This document shows, one piece after another, positions 6,050-14,013 of a stretch of 16,936 bases of DNA. Numbering within the stretch: position 1 is the first letter of the stretch; every line of letters begins with the position of its first letter. The notes beneath the pieces are model-generated. The model was not told where the DNA came from. It saw only the letters and a program-made list of their open reading frames with translations, and ran no database searches. The position numbers were made by a program, and so were the translations under genes. This stretch comes from JANLUX01 sp031409815 (GTDB lineage: Bacteria; Bacteroidota; Bacteroidia; AKYH767-A; OLB10), in the NCBI GenBank assembly GCA_031409815.1, contig JANNXV010000028.1, forward strand, positions 1 through 16,936, read 5' to 3'.

Positions 6050-6496
6050 ATGGAAATTATATTAAAACAGGACGTTAAGAACCTGGGTTTTACAGATGAT
6101 GTTGTGAAAGTTCGCAATGGTTATGGTTTAAACTTCCTTATTCCAAAGGGAATGGCCATTATTGCTAACGAAACCAACAAAAAGGTTCACACAGAAGTGG
6201 TTAAACAACGTGGCCATAAGTTGAATAAACTAAGAATGGATGCAGAGCAATTAGCTGCTTCATTGGGTAATGTTACACTTAATGTGCCAGCAAAAGTGGG
6301 TGAAAACGGACGCTTGTTCGGTTCTGTAACTTCACAAAACCTGGTTGACATGTTAAATAAAATGGGTTACAAAATTGAGAAAAGACAAATCTCGATGCCA
6401 GAAGAGCATATTAAGAAAACCGGAACTTATACAGCAGAGGTTAACCTGCACCGCGACTTAAAAGCGAAGATCAATTTTGAGGTTGTTGAAGGTTAA
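6050..6496 (+). CDS. rplI: 50S ribosomal protein bL9
   Basis: bL9 binds 23S rRNA near the L1 stalk and projects a long helix that helps maintain translational fidelity. The 148-residue protein has the conserved N-terminal domain MEIILKQDVKNLGFTDDVVKVRNGYGLNFLIPKGMA (given here in part as residues 1-36), the connecting helix at about 42-75, and the C-terminal domain with NGRLFGSVTSQNL near 85-97. Length is normal. It starts 25 bases after rpsR and is followed by a terminator, so it closes the operon. Confidence 0.97.
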   Translation: MEIILKQDVKNLGFTDDVVKVRNGYGLNFLIPKGMAIIANETNKKVHTEVVKQRGHKLNKLRMDAEQLAASLGNVTLNVPAKVGENGRLFGSVTSQNLVDMLNKMGYKIEKRQISMPEEHIKKTGTYTAEVNLHRDLKAKINFEVVEG

Positions 6497-6520
6497 TTGT
6501 TAATGATGTTTACAACCTTG

Positions 6521-6548
6521 GAAGGCAGCGTAGCAATATGCTGCCTTC
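6521..6548 (+). terminator. Terminator of the rpsF-rpsR-rplI operon
   Basis: GAAGGCAGC (6521-6529) pairs perfectly with GCTGCCTTC (6540-6548) around a ten-base loop. A short T-rich tail (TTTATT) follows. It lies 24 bases after the rplI stop. Confidence 0.85.
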
Positions 6549-6595
6549 TTTATTAAAACTACCTAAAATAAATAAAAAAATAAACTTTAAGAAAT

Positions 6596-7156
6596 ATGGC
6601 AACAACTGCTGATGTACACGTAGGTACAGTAATTAGGTACAATGGAGAATTATGCGTTGTGATAGAATGGCAACATCGCACACCAGGTAATCTTCGTGCT
6701 TTTTATCAAGGTAAAATGCGTAACCTTAAAAATGGTAAAGTTGCCGAAAATCGTTTTCGCACAGGCGAAGCAGTTGATATTGCACGTGTAGAATACAAAA
6801 TGCTTCAGTTTCTTTATAAGGATGGTGATATGTTGGTATTGATGGACAATGAAAGTTATGAGCAAATTAATGTGCCAGCTGAAATGTTTGGAGATTCAAA
6901 CAAATTTTTAAAGGAAGGGATGGAAGTAAAGGTTTCGTTTGAAGGCGATACTCCTTTAGTAGCCGAGCCACCTGTATTTGTAGAACTATTAATTACCTAT
7001 TGCGAGCCTGGAGCCAAAGGAGATACTGCTACTAACACACTAAAGCCTGCTACACTTGAAACCGGTGCCATTGTAAACGTGCCACTATTTGTAAATGAAG
7101 GGGAAAAGATTAAAGTGGATACTCGCACTAGTGAGTATGTTGAACGCGTTAAATAA
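6596..7156 (+). CDS. efp: Elongation factor P with Asn at the functional loop tip
   Basis: EF-P enters the ribosomal E site and relieves stalling at polyproline. The 186-residue protein has the three expected domains: the KOW-like N-terminal domain (about 1-65), the OB domain with YKDGDMLVLMDNESYEQ (about 82-98), and the C-terminal domain with EPGAKGDTATNTLKPATLE (about 138-156), ending VDTRTSEYVERVK. Length and ends are normal. In the loop that reaches the P-site tRNA, the family pattern PGK-G-x-AF is replaced by PGNLRAF. By direct alignment with the E. coli protein, N32 occupies the place of K34, the residue that carries beta-lysine there; rhamnosylated EF-Ps have Arg at this point. No epm or earP gene is nearby. 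It lies alone between two terminators; no clear promoter or Shine-Dalgarno was seen. Confidence 0.95.
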   Translation: MATTADVHVGTVIRYNGELCVVIEWQHRTPGNLRAFYQGKMRNLKNGKVAENRFRTGEAVDIARVEYKMLQFLYKDGDMLVLMDNESYEQINVPAEMFGDSNKFLKEGMEVKVSFEGDTPLVAEPPVFVELLITYCEPGAKGDTATNTLKPATLETGAIVNVPLFVNEGEKIKVDTRTSEYVERVK

Positions 7157-7195
7157 AATTCAGATTATTGAATTGATAAATCAAACCAAATTATC

Positions 7196-8377
7196 ATGCA
7201 AACGATGAATAAGATACTATCTTTTATTCATCGTTTTTCGTTTATGCAAGTAGCCATTGCTTTTATTGTTTTGTCAGGATTGCTTGGACTGCAGCAGGTT
7301 TTGCTGCACAACATCAATAATTATTTAATGTTTAGTAAGCCCATATTCAACCTCATTTATGGCAAAGACCTTTATATTGAATACCCTGAATTTTACTTCG
7401 ATATTTATAAATACAGTCCCACGTTTGCATTGCTGTTCGCTCCATTCTCGATACTGCCTGATTCAGTTGGAATCATTTGCTGGAATTTACTTAACGCAAC
7501 CGTTTTTGTAGTGGCTATAAAACAATTATTCAAGAATGATCAACTATGCATATTTGCAATACTAATTGTTTTACTGGAAGCCATCACATCCTTACAAAAT
7601 CTACAAAGCAATTGTTTGTTAAGTGGTCTAATAATTCTCACCTATACAAACCTGAAAAACAAAAATATATTTTGGGCTGCACTCTGTGTTTCTTTAGCAT
7701 TTTACATAAAAATTTATGGTATTGCAGCAATGGCATTCGCTATATTTTTTAAAGAAAAATTTAAGTTTGGTTTTGTAAGTGGTTTGTTTTTAATACTTCT
7801 TTTTTTATCGCCACTTCTTGTTCTTAATTATGATTCTCTTCTATTGAATTATAAAAGTTGGATGAGCATTGTTGGTGTTTCTGCAACCGGTTCACAAATG
7901 TCGGTGATGGGAATTTTACACACCTGGATTGGATGGGAGGGATCTTTTTCTGTTATTCAGATTACTGGATTTTTACTTGTGATAACTCCGCTAGTGCAAT
8001 TCAATAAATGGAAAGAAAATTATTTTCAACAATTATATGTTGCCTCTATTTTGATGTTTGTAGTATTGTTTAATCAAATGGCTGAATCACCCACTTATAT
8101 TATTCCCCTTGCAGGAGTGGCTATCTGGTTCTTAAGTTTTGAGAAAGCTTCTTCGCTCGATATTGGATTACTTATTTTCGTTTTATTACTCACCAGCTTA
8201 TCGTCTACCGATTTGTTCCCTAAATATGTACGTGAACATTTTGTTCGTCCGTATACTCTAAAAGCATTGCCAGTACTTATTGTTTGGCTAAGGGTGCAAT
8301 ATCAATTGTGGTTTGATCAAGAGGGCATCCGATATCGTTTATTTAGCAGAGCAACTGTAGTATCAGGTACCAAGTAA
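7196..8377 (+). CDS. GT87-like (DUF2029) polyprenol-dependent membrane glycosyltransferase
   Basis: The 393-residue protein is almost entirely hydrophobic, with about nine or ten predicted membrane helices. It carries the DUF2029/GT87 hallmark near residue 70, KYSPTFALLFAPF, preceded by a region ending in YIEYPEFYFDIY. In mycobacteria GT87 enzymes are polyprenyl-phosphomannose-dependent mannosyltransferases; the sugar and acceptor here are unknown. The start is uncertain: ATG 7196 and ATG 7205 lie in or beside the terminator-like hairpin, while ATG 7244 just after it gives an N-terminus directly at the first helix. No promoter was recognised between efp and this gene. Its 3' end overlaps the convergent EamA gene by 15 bases. 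Family call good, function inferred. Confidence 0.82.
   Translation: MQTMNKILSFIHRFSFMQVAIAFIVLSGLLGLQQVLLHNINNYLMFSKPIFNLIYGKDLYIEYPEFYFDIYKYSPTFALLFAPFSILPDSVGIICWNLLNATVFVVAIKQLFKNDQLCIFAILIVLLEAITSLQNLQSNCLLSGLIILTYTNLKNKNIFWAALCVSLAFYIKIYGIAAMAFAIFFKEKFKFGFVSGLFLILLFLSPLLVLNYDSLLLNYKSWMSIVGVSATGSQMSVMGILHTWIGWEGSFSVIQITGFLLVITPLVQFNKWKENYFQQLYVASILMFVVLFNQMAESPTYIIPLAGVAIWFLSFEKASSLDIGLLIFVLLLTSLSSTDLFPKYVREHFVRPYTLKALPVLIVWLRVQYQLWFDQEGIRYRLFSRATVVSGTK
7200..7238 (+). terminator. Terminator-like hairpin after efp, inside the next frame
   Basis: AAACGATGAATAA (7200-7212) pairs without mismatch with TTATTCATCGTTT (7224-7236) around an 11-base loop, and the T-run covers 7234-7238. It sits 44 bases after the efp stop, where its terminator would be expected, yet it overlaps codons 2-14 of the GT87-like frame that opens at 7196. 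Confidence 0.65.
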
Positions 8378-9283
8378 ATTCTCTGCTAAACTTCTTTTTG
8401 CTTTTCTATACCTGTAAACGCCATGAATCACCACAGATAAAATGATGATTATGCTTCCAACATAAAAACCGGTGTTCAGCATCTTGTCTTCATGAAAAAG
8501 AATAATTGCTAAAATAATACTATAAAGCGGTTCAAGGTTAACTGATAAACTCATGGTGAATGCATCCAGTTTTTTTAATGCATAAAGCGACAACGTAAAA
8601 GGAAGCGTTGTGCAGGCTACGCTTAATATTAATAGATAAATCATGTTGCTTTTATCAGGCCATTGAAAAGGATAATCATTAAATTTTAAATAGAAAGGAA
8701 GTAAGAATGTAAGCACAATAAATCCAGTGCTCAACTCGTAAAAGGTAATAATCTCTCCTTCGTGTTTGTCAAGCAGTTTCTTGTTTAGAATACTGAACAG
8801 TGCACCTAAAAAAGCACTGCATAACGACAACGCAATACCCTTAAAATAAAACTGCTGAAAAGTAAAAATGATATACACTCCGAGCATCACTGAAATACTC
8901 AAAATAACTTCTTCCTTTCGTGGAAATTTTCGATGCATTGCTGAATCAATGACGGCAGTAAACAGTGCAATAGACGAAAAACAACTAATGGCAATGCTGA
9001 CATTGGATGCTTTTATGGCTCCATAAAAAGTAATCCAATGCATAGTAACAACAAAACCAACTCCACAGATGTAAAGTATTTCCTTAAGTGGTAATAGCTT
9101 GAATTTTTTTACTGCTAACAAAAATATCAGCGTGCTTAATCCACTAAAAAACATGCGGTACCAAACCAGCAAGCCTTCATCAAGAGTAATCAACTTACCT
9201 AATATTGCAGTAAAGCCCCATAACAAAATGCAAAAATGCATTTGAAGGTACGCCTTACGAATTCCTTTCTGAGTACTTTCCAA
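8363..9283 (-). CDS. EamA/DMT-superfamily transporter
   Basis: This 306-residue protein has ten hydrophobic segments in two repeats of five (about 15-145 and 155-290), the layout of EamA proteins in the drug/metabolite transporter superfamily, which move small metabolites across the inner membrane. The first repeat begins CILLWGFTAILGKLI, typical for the family. The substrate cannot be read from sequence. I chose TTG at 9283, five bases after the maf stop, because the first ATG (9241) would remove the conserved residues just before helix 1; the choice is not certain. It is the last gene of the leftward operon, and its 3' end overlaps the opposing GT87-like gene. No terminator was found after it. 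Confidence 0.87.
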   Translation of the reverse strand: MESTQKGIRKAYLQMHFCILLWGFTAILGKLITLDEGLLVWYRMFFSGLSTLIFLLAVKKFKLLPLKEILYICGVGFVVTMHWITFYGAIKASNVSIAISCFSSIALFTAVIDSAMHRKFPRKEEVILSISVMLGVYIIFTFQQFYFKGIALSLCSAFLGALFSILNKKLLDKHEGEIITFYELSTGFIVLTFLLPFYLKFNDYPFQWPDKSNMIYLLILSVACTTLPFTLSLYALKKLDAFTMSLSVNLEPLYSIILAIILFHEDKMLNTGFYVGSIIIILSVVIHGVYRYRKAKRSLAENLLGT

Positions 9284-9288
9284 TGAAA

Positions 9289-9879
9289 TTAAAATTTCAA
9301 CAGGTTTTCATAAAGTTCTTTAACAGGCAATCCCATCACATTGGTGTAAGACCCGAAAATATACTCAATGCCAATCATACCAATCCATTCCTGAATTCCA
9401 TATGCGCCTGCTTTATCAATTGGACTGTATTTCTCAACGTAGTACGAAATCTCATCATCACTTAGTGTTTTAAAAGACACATCGGTTTTACAAAAGAAGG
9501 TGGTAGATTTTTTACTAGACATTACACAAACACCCGTGTAAACTTGATGCTTAGAGCCGCCAAGTAATTTTAAAATCCTTTCGGCATCTTTTAAATCAAC
9601 AGGCTTGTTAATTATTAAATCATCTAAACACACAATTGAGTCTGCTGTAATTACTATCGTGTTTCCATCGGCAACTTGCGCTTTTAATGCCGTAGCTTTT
9701 TTTCGAGCTACAAACATGGCGACTTCTTCTCTTCTAAAAGCATCCGGAAATGATTCGTCAGCATCGGATGGCATTACAACAAACTCAACGCCTAATTCTT
9801 TTAGCAATTGTTGTCTGCGCGGTGAGTGCGAACCAAGTATTAATTTAACACTTTCTAGTTTTTTTTGCAGTGCGTTCAT
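9289..9879 (-). CDS. maf: Maf-family nucleoside triphosphate pyrophosphatase
   Basis: Maf proteins hydrolyse nucleoside triphosphates, mainly dTTP/UTP and modified bases, to the monophosphate and pyrophosphate, and have been linked to cell division and pool cleaning. The 196-residue protein has the family's motifs: LGSHSPRRQQLL with S17/S19 and R21/R22, DE at 41-42, ARKKA (58-62), the catalytic TADS with D80, and DKAGAYGIQEW followed by a SYTNVMGLP stretch. The signature resembles the YhdE (dTTP/UTP) branch more than YceF, but the distinction is weak from reading alone. ATG 9879 places the first strand correctly. It follows ubiA by 26 bases and precedes the EamA gene by five; KdsC-UbiA-Maf is a recurring Bacteroidota arrangement. 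Confidence 0.93.
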   Translation of the reverse strand: MNALQKKLESVKLILGSHSPRRQQLLKELGVEFVVMPSDADESFPDAFRREEVAMFVARKKATALKAQVADGNTIVITADSIVCLDDLIINKPVDLKDAERILKLLGGSKHQVYTGVCVMSSKKSTTFFCKTDVSFKTLSDDEISYYVEKYSPIDKAGAYGIQEWIGMIGIEYIFGSYTNVMGLPVKELYENLLKF

Positions 9880-9905
9880 CTTTTTTAATCAATAAACATT
9901 AATTA

Positions 9906-10811
9906 CTATTTAAATGTTAAGTAGAATATAAGCATTGATAAAATACCGCAAAACATAATTCCCTTTGCAAGTAATGATGCCCTGCTAAAGTCCCTCTTTA
10001 TTGTTGCCTTGCCTATTTTATAGATAAGCAAAACTAGTGGAATTTGTATTGAAATTACGACATATAAAAAAGGAATCAATGAATTCCATTGCCGACTGAC
10101 AAATTGGATATAAACAAGCAATAACAAGGTAAGTAAAACACTAATGATTGCTAATGCCTTGCTCCAATTGGAGCCAACAACAACAGGTAAAGTTTTGTAG
10201 TTCCCAATTATATCGCCCTCCATATCTTCCATATCCTTAATTATTTCTCGGGTAAAACTGAGTAGAAACGCAAAAACAAAATAACCTGTACCAATTATTA
10301 TAGTTGTAGCGTCAGTTATAGCAAGAGGCTCGGTTACGATTACGATTGCAAGCGACATTGAAGTAAGCAATGATATTATTAAATTGCCAAGTACCATAAT
10401 TCCTTTGTAGGTAGTGGAATAAAAATACAATAAACCTGCAGTTACAATTTGAATGTAGCCAATGTAATTTATTTGATTGAAGAACTGCAGATAGCATCCA
10501 ATTATCAAACCGATTATGGTAAAAGCATAATAAAGTCGATAAGCCATGTTTACTGATATTAATGAGCCGACAATAACTTTTTGAGGTTTGTTAATGTTGT
10601 CGGTCTTTCTATCCTCAATATCGTTTATAACATAACCACCTATGGCTAAAAATAAAGTTGATACAACAATTAATATAAAATCGAAGTGAGTGAGCAAAAT
10701 AATTTTTCCGGAAACATTTAACAATGGAACAACCACTGTATACCTCAACAATAATTGAGCGATTGCAATTATAATAAGATTTGGTAACCTAATAAGTTTT
10801 AGGATTGTCAT
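9906..10811 (-). CDS. UbiA-family prenyltransferase (DGGGP synthase-like)
   Basis: This 301-residue inner-membrane enzyme has about eight or nine helices. It carries both Asp-rich motifs of the UbiA superfamily, which bind Mg-prenyl diphosphate: N63-D64-x2-D67-x3-D71 (NDIEDRKTD), and KDMEDMEGD with D193, D196 and D200. The YKTLPVVVG segment after the second motif is also typical. Bacteroidota homologues in this position beside maf are usually labelled geranylgeranylglycerol-phosphate geranylgeranyltransferase, the archaeal ether-lipid step, but bacterial substrates are mostly unproven; quinone or other lipid prenylation is possible. A gap of 75 bases separates it from the KdsC-like gene, with no good promoter seen. 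Start ATG 10811. Confidence 0.88.
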   Translation of the reverse strand: MTILKLIRLPNLIIIAIAQLLLRYTVVVPLLNVSGKIILLTHFDFILIVVSTLFLAIGGYVINDIEDRKTDNINKPQKVIVGSLISVNMAYRLYYAFTIIGLIIGCYLQFFNQINYIGYIQIVTAGLLYFYSTTYKGIMVLGNLIISLLTSMSLAIVIVTEPLAITDATTIIIGTGYFVFAFLLSFTREIIKDMEDMEGDIIGNYKTLPVVVGSNWSKALAIISVLLTLLLLVYIQFVSRQWNSLIPFLYVVISIQIPLVLLIYKIGKATIKRDFSRASLLAKGIMFCGILSMLIFYLTFK

Positions 10812-10886
10812 AGAGCAAATAAGATAATTAGATTATTCTATTAGTTAGAGCTTACTATTTACATATCATCAGCAAAACTGCAAATG

Positions 10887-11390
10887 CTAATTCCATTTCC
10901 CTTGCAAACGCATCACTTGTTCTATTACATCTCTAACGCATCCATGTCCACCGGGCTTTTCAGAAATATAAATACATTCCTTCTTTATCTCAGGCATTGC
11001 ATCAGCCGGACATGTAGCAATTCCAACAGTTTTCAAAACCTGTAAATCAGGAACATCATCACCCATGTACAAAACTTGTGAATGAGTGATTTTGTATTTC
11101 GACAAAAGTTCATCAAGCTGTTTTGACTTGTCCTCCACTTTCATATGTACTTCTGAAATGCCAAGCCTATTTAGCCTAATTCGAACCCCTTCAGATGAAC
11201 TTCCACTAATAATAAATATATGATAACCATTTTCTGCAGCAGCCTTCAAAGCAAATCCATCTCGAATATGCATGGTTCTTAACATATTGCCTTCCTCGGT
11301 TATAACCAGCGAACCATTAGTAAGCACTCCATCAATATCAAATACAAAACAAGAAATGTTGTTTAACCTTTGTTTGAAATTTATTTCCAT
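10887..11390 (-). CDS. kdsC: KdsC/YrbI-type HAD phosphatase
   Basis: KdsC removes the phosphate from 3-deoxy-D-manno-octulosonate 8-phosphate to give KDO for lipid A core synthesis. With ATG 11390 the product is 167 residues, a cap-less HAD fold of family length. Motif I is FDIDGVLTNG (D18, D20), motif II IISGSSSEG, the Lys lies in the VEDKSK region, and motif IV is MGDDVPD. The C-terminal GGHGCVRDVIE is characteristic of KdsC tetramers. A longer frame from TTG 11414 exists and would overlap the stop of the upstream gene, but the ATG gives the usual N-terminus. Other nonulosonate phosphatases share this fold, so the exact sugar is inferred. kdsA and kdsB are not in the window. Confidence 0.88.
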   Translation of the reverse strand: MEINFKQRLNNISCFVFDIDGVLTNGSLVITEEGNMLRTMHIRDGFALKAAAENGYHIFIISGSSSEGVRIRLNRLGISEVHMKVEDKSKQLDELLSKYKITHSQVLYMGDDVPDLQVLKTVGIATCPADAMPEIKKECIYISEKPGGHGCVRDVIEQVMRLQGKWN

Positions 11391-11410
11391 CCATGCAAGA
11401 TTATAAAAAA

Positions 11411-13252
11411 TCAATAAGCAATAAATGTATCAAGCAATTTTTGTCGATACGCTACCCCTTTTTGTATTTCATTTTTATCCTGATTTGTTAAAAATGCATC
11501 CTCTTCTACTTTTCTACTTTCGCTATTGTATCTATAATATCCATTGTTCCATTTCCAACAGAAATATTTATCAGCATTAATATAGGCAAAATGATTTGCC
11601 GAGGGATTTAACAAATCATTGCTCCACACAAATTGTTTGGAATAAATTCCCAATTGATTTAACAAAGTAGTTGTAATGTCATTTTGATTTCCAATGGTAG
11701 TATCTTTTCTTCCTTTGAACTCTTGCTTCAGCAAATTACCATAAAAAAGCAAAGGTATTTTTCGTGATCTGGGATCATAGTACTCTCTGTTTAATGGAAG
11801 TAAATGACCGTGGTCGGCAATCAAAACAAATAATGTGTTTGTGTACCAAGGTTGTGTTTTAGCGAATGCAAAATATTTTCTGAGACTTTGATCACTATAG
11901 TTGACCGCATTAATAAAAAGCGCTGAATCATTCTTACCAACAAACTTTGGTGCTGTAGGAATTTCGAATGGCTCGTGTGAGGTTAATGTGAGCAGCATTG
12001 AAAAAAATGGTTTCTTTTGACTGCTTAAATCAGTAGCCTGTTTCATTAGAACATATTCATCATGTGCTCCCCACTTGCTATTAACTTGATTATTTGCAAA
12101 TGCTTCGATACCGGTAATTTTATCAAATCCGGCAGTCAGCAGAAATGTATGCATATTATTAAATGCAAGATTTCCACCATAATAAAAAGAGCTTGAATAT
12201 CCTTTGGCCGACAACTCATTTGTGATAGATGGTAACTTACGAATTTTATCAGTGTAGCGCATAATTGACCGGTCGGGTTGTGAAGGAAAGCCACTGATTA
12301 AAGATGGCAGTGCCTGATCGGTTCTTCTTCCTGTTGCATAGATTTCAGTAAACAACAAACCGGAATCAGCTAAAGAAGTAAAGAACGGAGTGATGTTTTT
12401 TAGCCCATCAAGAGGTTCAATAATATCAGCAGTCCAACTTTCGAGTAATAATAGAACAATATTTGGGGTGCTGTTGGTATTAATTATTCTACTAACTGCT
12501 GTATCACGTGCATAAAGTTGCTCCACTATTTTTGTGGCCTCATCAGTATTCAATTCATTGTAAGGATTCGCACTTTCAAAGCCTGATTTCATAATTGAAT
12601 TGCCCAGATACCAAATATTGTTGGTAGCAATGTCGTTTTGAATCTGATTGTCTGAAAAAATCGCCACACTTTCATTGATGGGTAATTCTTGCAATCCACC
12701 CCGAATTCCAGTTGCAACTGTAGCTAGTACTACAAATGAAAAAACTGCTTTCGAAATTGTTGAACTGTGGAATGACAGTTCTTCCCATCGAATTATTGTC
12801 CTAAATAATTTCACAAATAACAATGCAGCAATAAACAATATTAGCAACAATGAAATCAACTGTTTCGTTGTTAAAGATGCTATCATTTCAGTTGGTTGCA
12901 ACGCATACAATAGTGCCTTTGCATTGAGCAAAGTATTCCATGACTTGTAGAGAACAATATTTGAAATGGTTAAGGTAAGAACAAGTGGTACGAGTAAATA
13001 ATGTAGGAAATAAAATATTTTTTCGACTAATCGGTAAGCAACAAACAGGTTAAAAACAATAAGCAATGCAGGAAAAAGCACTAAGTAAGAAATGGAGGAC
13101 CAATCCAATCTTAAGCCTGCAAAAAGAATTTTTAGTGCGTTTGCAGGTAGTTCAAAATTATACTGATGTAAAATAAAGAACACTCTTCCACACAAAAAAA
13201 GGAGTAACCAAAAAAGGTAAAGCAGCAATATTGTTTTTACTGTCTTATACAT
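11411..13252 (-). CDS. LTA synthase-like membrane phosphotransferase (sulfatase fold)
   Basis: The 613-residue protein has five N-terminal membrane helices (about 5-27, 52-72, 82-102, 130-150, 165-182) and a large extracytoplasmic alkaline-phosphatase/sulfatase domain (about 262-600), the architecture of LtaS and OpgB-type phosphoglycerol transferases. Catalytic residues seen are E271 in LLLESW, the Thr nucleophile T311 in TGRRTDQALP, H426 in LTSHEPFE, and D480-H481 in ADHGH. In Firmicutes LtaS moves glycerol phosphate from phosphatidylglycerol; Gram-negative relatives decorate periplasmic glucans or other glycans. Bacteroidota make no lipoteichoic acid, so the acceptor here is unknown. It starts three bases after the nuclease stop and ends 20 bases before kdsC, so it is in the same operon. 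Start ATG 13252. Confidence 0.92.
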   Translation of the reverse strand: MYKTVKTILLLYLFWLLLFLCGRVFFILHQYNFELPANALKILFAGLRLDWSSISYLVLFPALLIVFNLFVAYRLVEKIFYFLHYLLVPLVLTLTISNIVLYKSWNTLLNAKALLYALQPTEMIASLTTKQLISLLLILFIAALLFVKLFRTIIRWEELSFHSSTISKAVFSFVVLATVATGIRGGLQELPINESVAIFSDNQIQNDIATNNIWYLGNSIMKSGFESANPYNELNTDEATKIVEQLYARDTAVSRIINTNSTPNIVLLLLESWTADIIEPLDGLKNITPFFTSLADSGLLFTEIYATGRRTDQALPSLISGFPSQPDRSIMRYTDKIRKLPSITNELSAKGYSSSFYYGGNLAFNNMHTFLLTAGFDKITGIEAFANNQVNSKWGAHDEYVLMKQATDLSSQKKPFFSMLLTLTSHEPFEIPTAPKFVGKNDSALFINAVNYSDQSLRKYFAFAKTQPWYTNTLFVLIADHGHLLPLNREYYDPRSRKIPLLFYGNLLKQEFKGRKDTTIGNQNDITTTLLNQLGIYSKQFVWSNDLLNPSANHFAYINADKYFCWKWNNGYYRYNSESRKVEEDAFLTNQDKNEIQKGVAYRQKLLDTFIAY

Positions 13253-13255
13253 TTG

Positions 13256-13963
13256 TTATGCGAACAAACCTGTATTAATAGTTGCATTATGCTTTGTACA
13301 TAGGCCAATAAAATCACATGTGTAAGGCCGGTTACAATGGTCGCTCATTTCGACCTGCGGAATTTTTTTATTAGCTAAAACAAATCGCATGTTTTGAATA
13401 TGAATAGCAATAGTATCGTGTTGTAATTTACATTGGTCCGCTACAGATTTTACGCTGAAAATAGTTTCAACCTTATCTCTACTCGTAATTTCTGCATAAT
13501 TTTTTGTTAAATGAATGATACTGAAATCACGTAATAAAACTCCGGCTCCATTTAAAACATAATATTGTAAGGCTGCATCATTCAAATACGTTTCGCTTAT
13601 GGATGTTGAACTTTTTACTTCATAGGCTTTCCATCCTGCATCATCGTAAACTAACATATCAAGTGCTATCAACACATCATCAAAAATAAAGGCAGGTTCG
13701 TAAATAACTTTTGTTTTCGCTATTATTAATTGCTTTGTTAATTGAACACTTTCATTGAACCTGCTAATATGATTTGGACTTGCATCAACACCACCCGGAA
13801 ATAGTTGCCATGCTAACTTTCCGATATCGTGCCCTTTTTCAAATCTAACTTTTCGTTCCTCAGGAAGTGGATCGCGCTGGTTATAAAAGTTTTTATATAA
13901 ATACAATGATTTAACACATTGCAAACTTCTTATGTAAGTACTTTTTGAAAGTAAATGTGCCAC
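13256..13963 (-). CDS. Stand-alone PD-(D/E)XK nuclease with Cas4-like four-Cys set
   Basis: The 235-residue protein matches the N-terminal nuclease part of DUF2779/TM0106-like RecB-family proteins. It opens LSKSTYIRSLQC and has FEKGHDIGKLA with H45. The PD-(D/E)XK core consists of D102 in ALDML, E115-V-K117 in AYEVKSSTS, and Q133-Y134 in ALQYYV. Four cysteines, C16 near the N-terminus and C210, C216 and C222 in CNRPYTCDFIGLC, are placed as in Cas4/AddB enzymes, where they hold a 4Fe-4S cluster. DUF2779 proteins usually continue for another 200 or more residues; this one stops shortly after the last Cys, so it is a half-length form. The start is GTG 13963, with no ATG alternative nearby. It heads the envelope operon, three bases before the LTA synthase-like gene. 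Cellular role unknown. Confidence 0.8.
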   Translation of the reverse strand: MAHLLSKSTYIRSLQCVKSLYLYKNFYNQRDPLPEERKVRFEKGHDIGKLAWQLFPGGVDASPNHISRFNESVQLTKQLIIAKTKVIYEPAFIFDDVLIALDMLVYDDAGWKAYEVKSSTSISETYLNDAALQYYVLNGAGVLLRDFSIIHLTKNYAEITSRDKVETIFSVKSVADQCKLQHDTIAIHIQNMRFVLANKKIPQVEMSDHCNRPYTCDFIGLCTKHNATINTGLFA

Positions 13964-13978
13964 GCTTAGTTTTTGAAT

Positions 13979-14008
13979 GAAATATATTAATCCGGATAGT
14001 GGATCAAA
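13979..14008 (-). promoter_or_regulatory. Possible promoter of the nuclease-led operon
   Basis: On the minus strand TTTG (14005-14008) is followed by 18 bases and TATATTTC (13979-13986), one mismatch from TAnnTTTG. It lies in the 50-base gap behind the REC-Hpt gene and would give a leader of roughly ten bases before the GTG at 13963. Confidence 0.4.
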
Positions 14009-14013
14009 AACAC

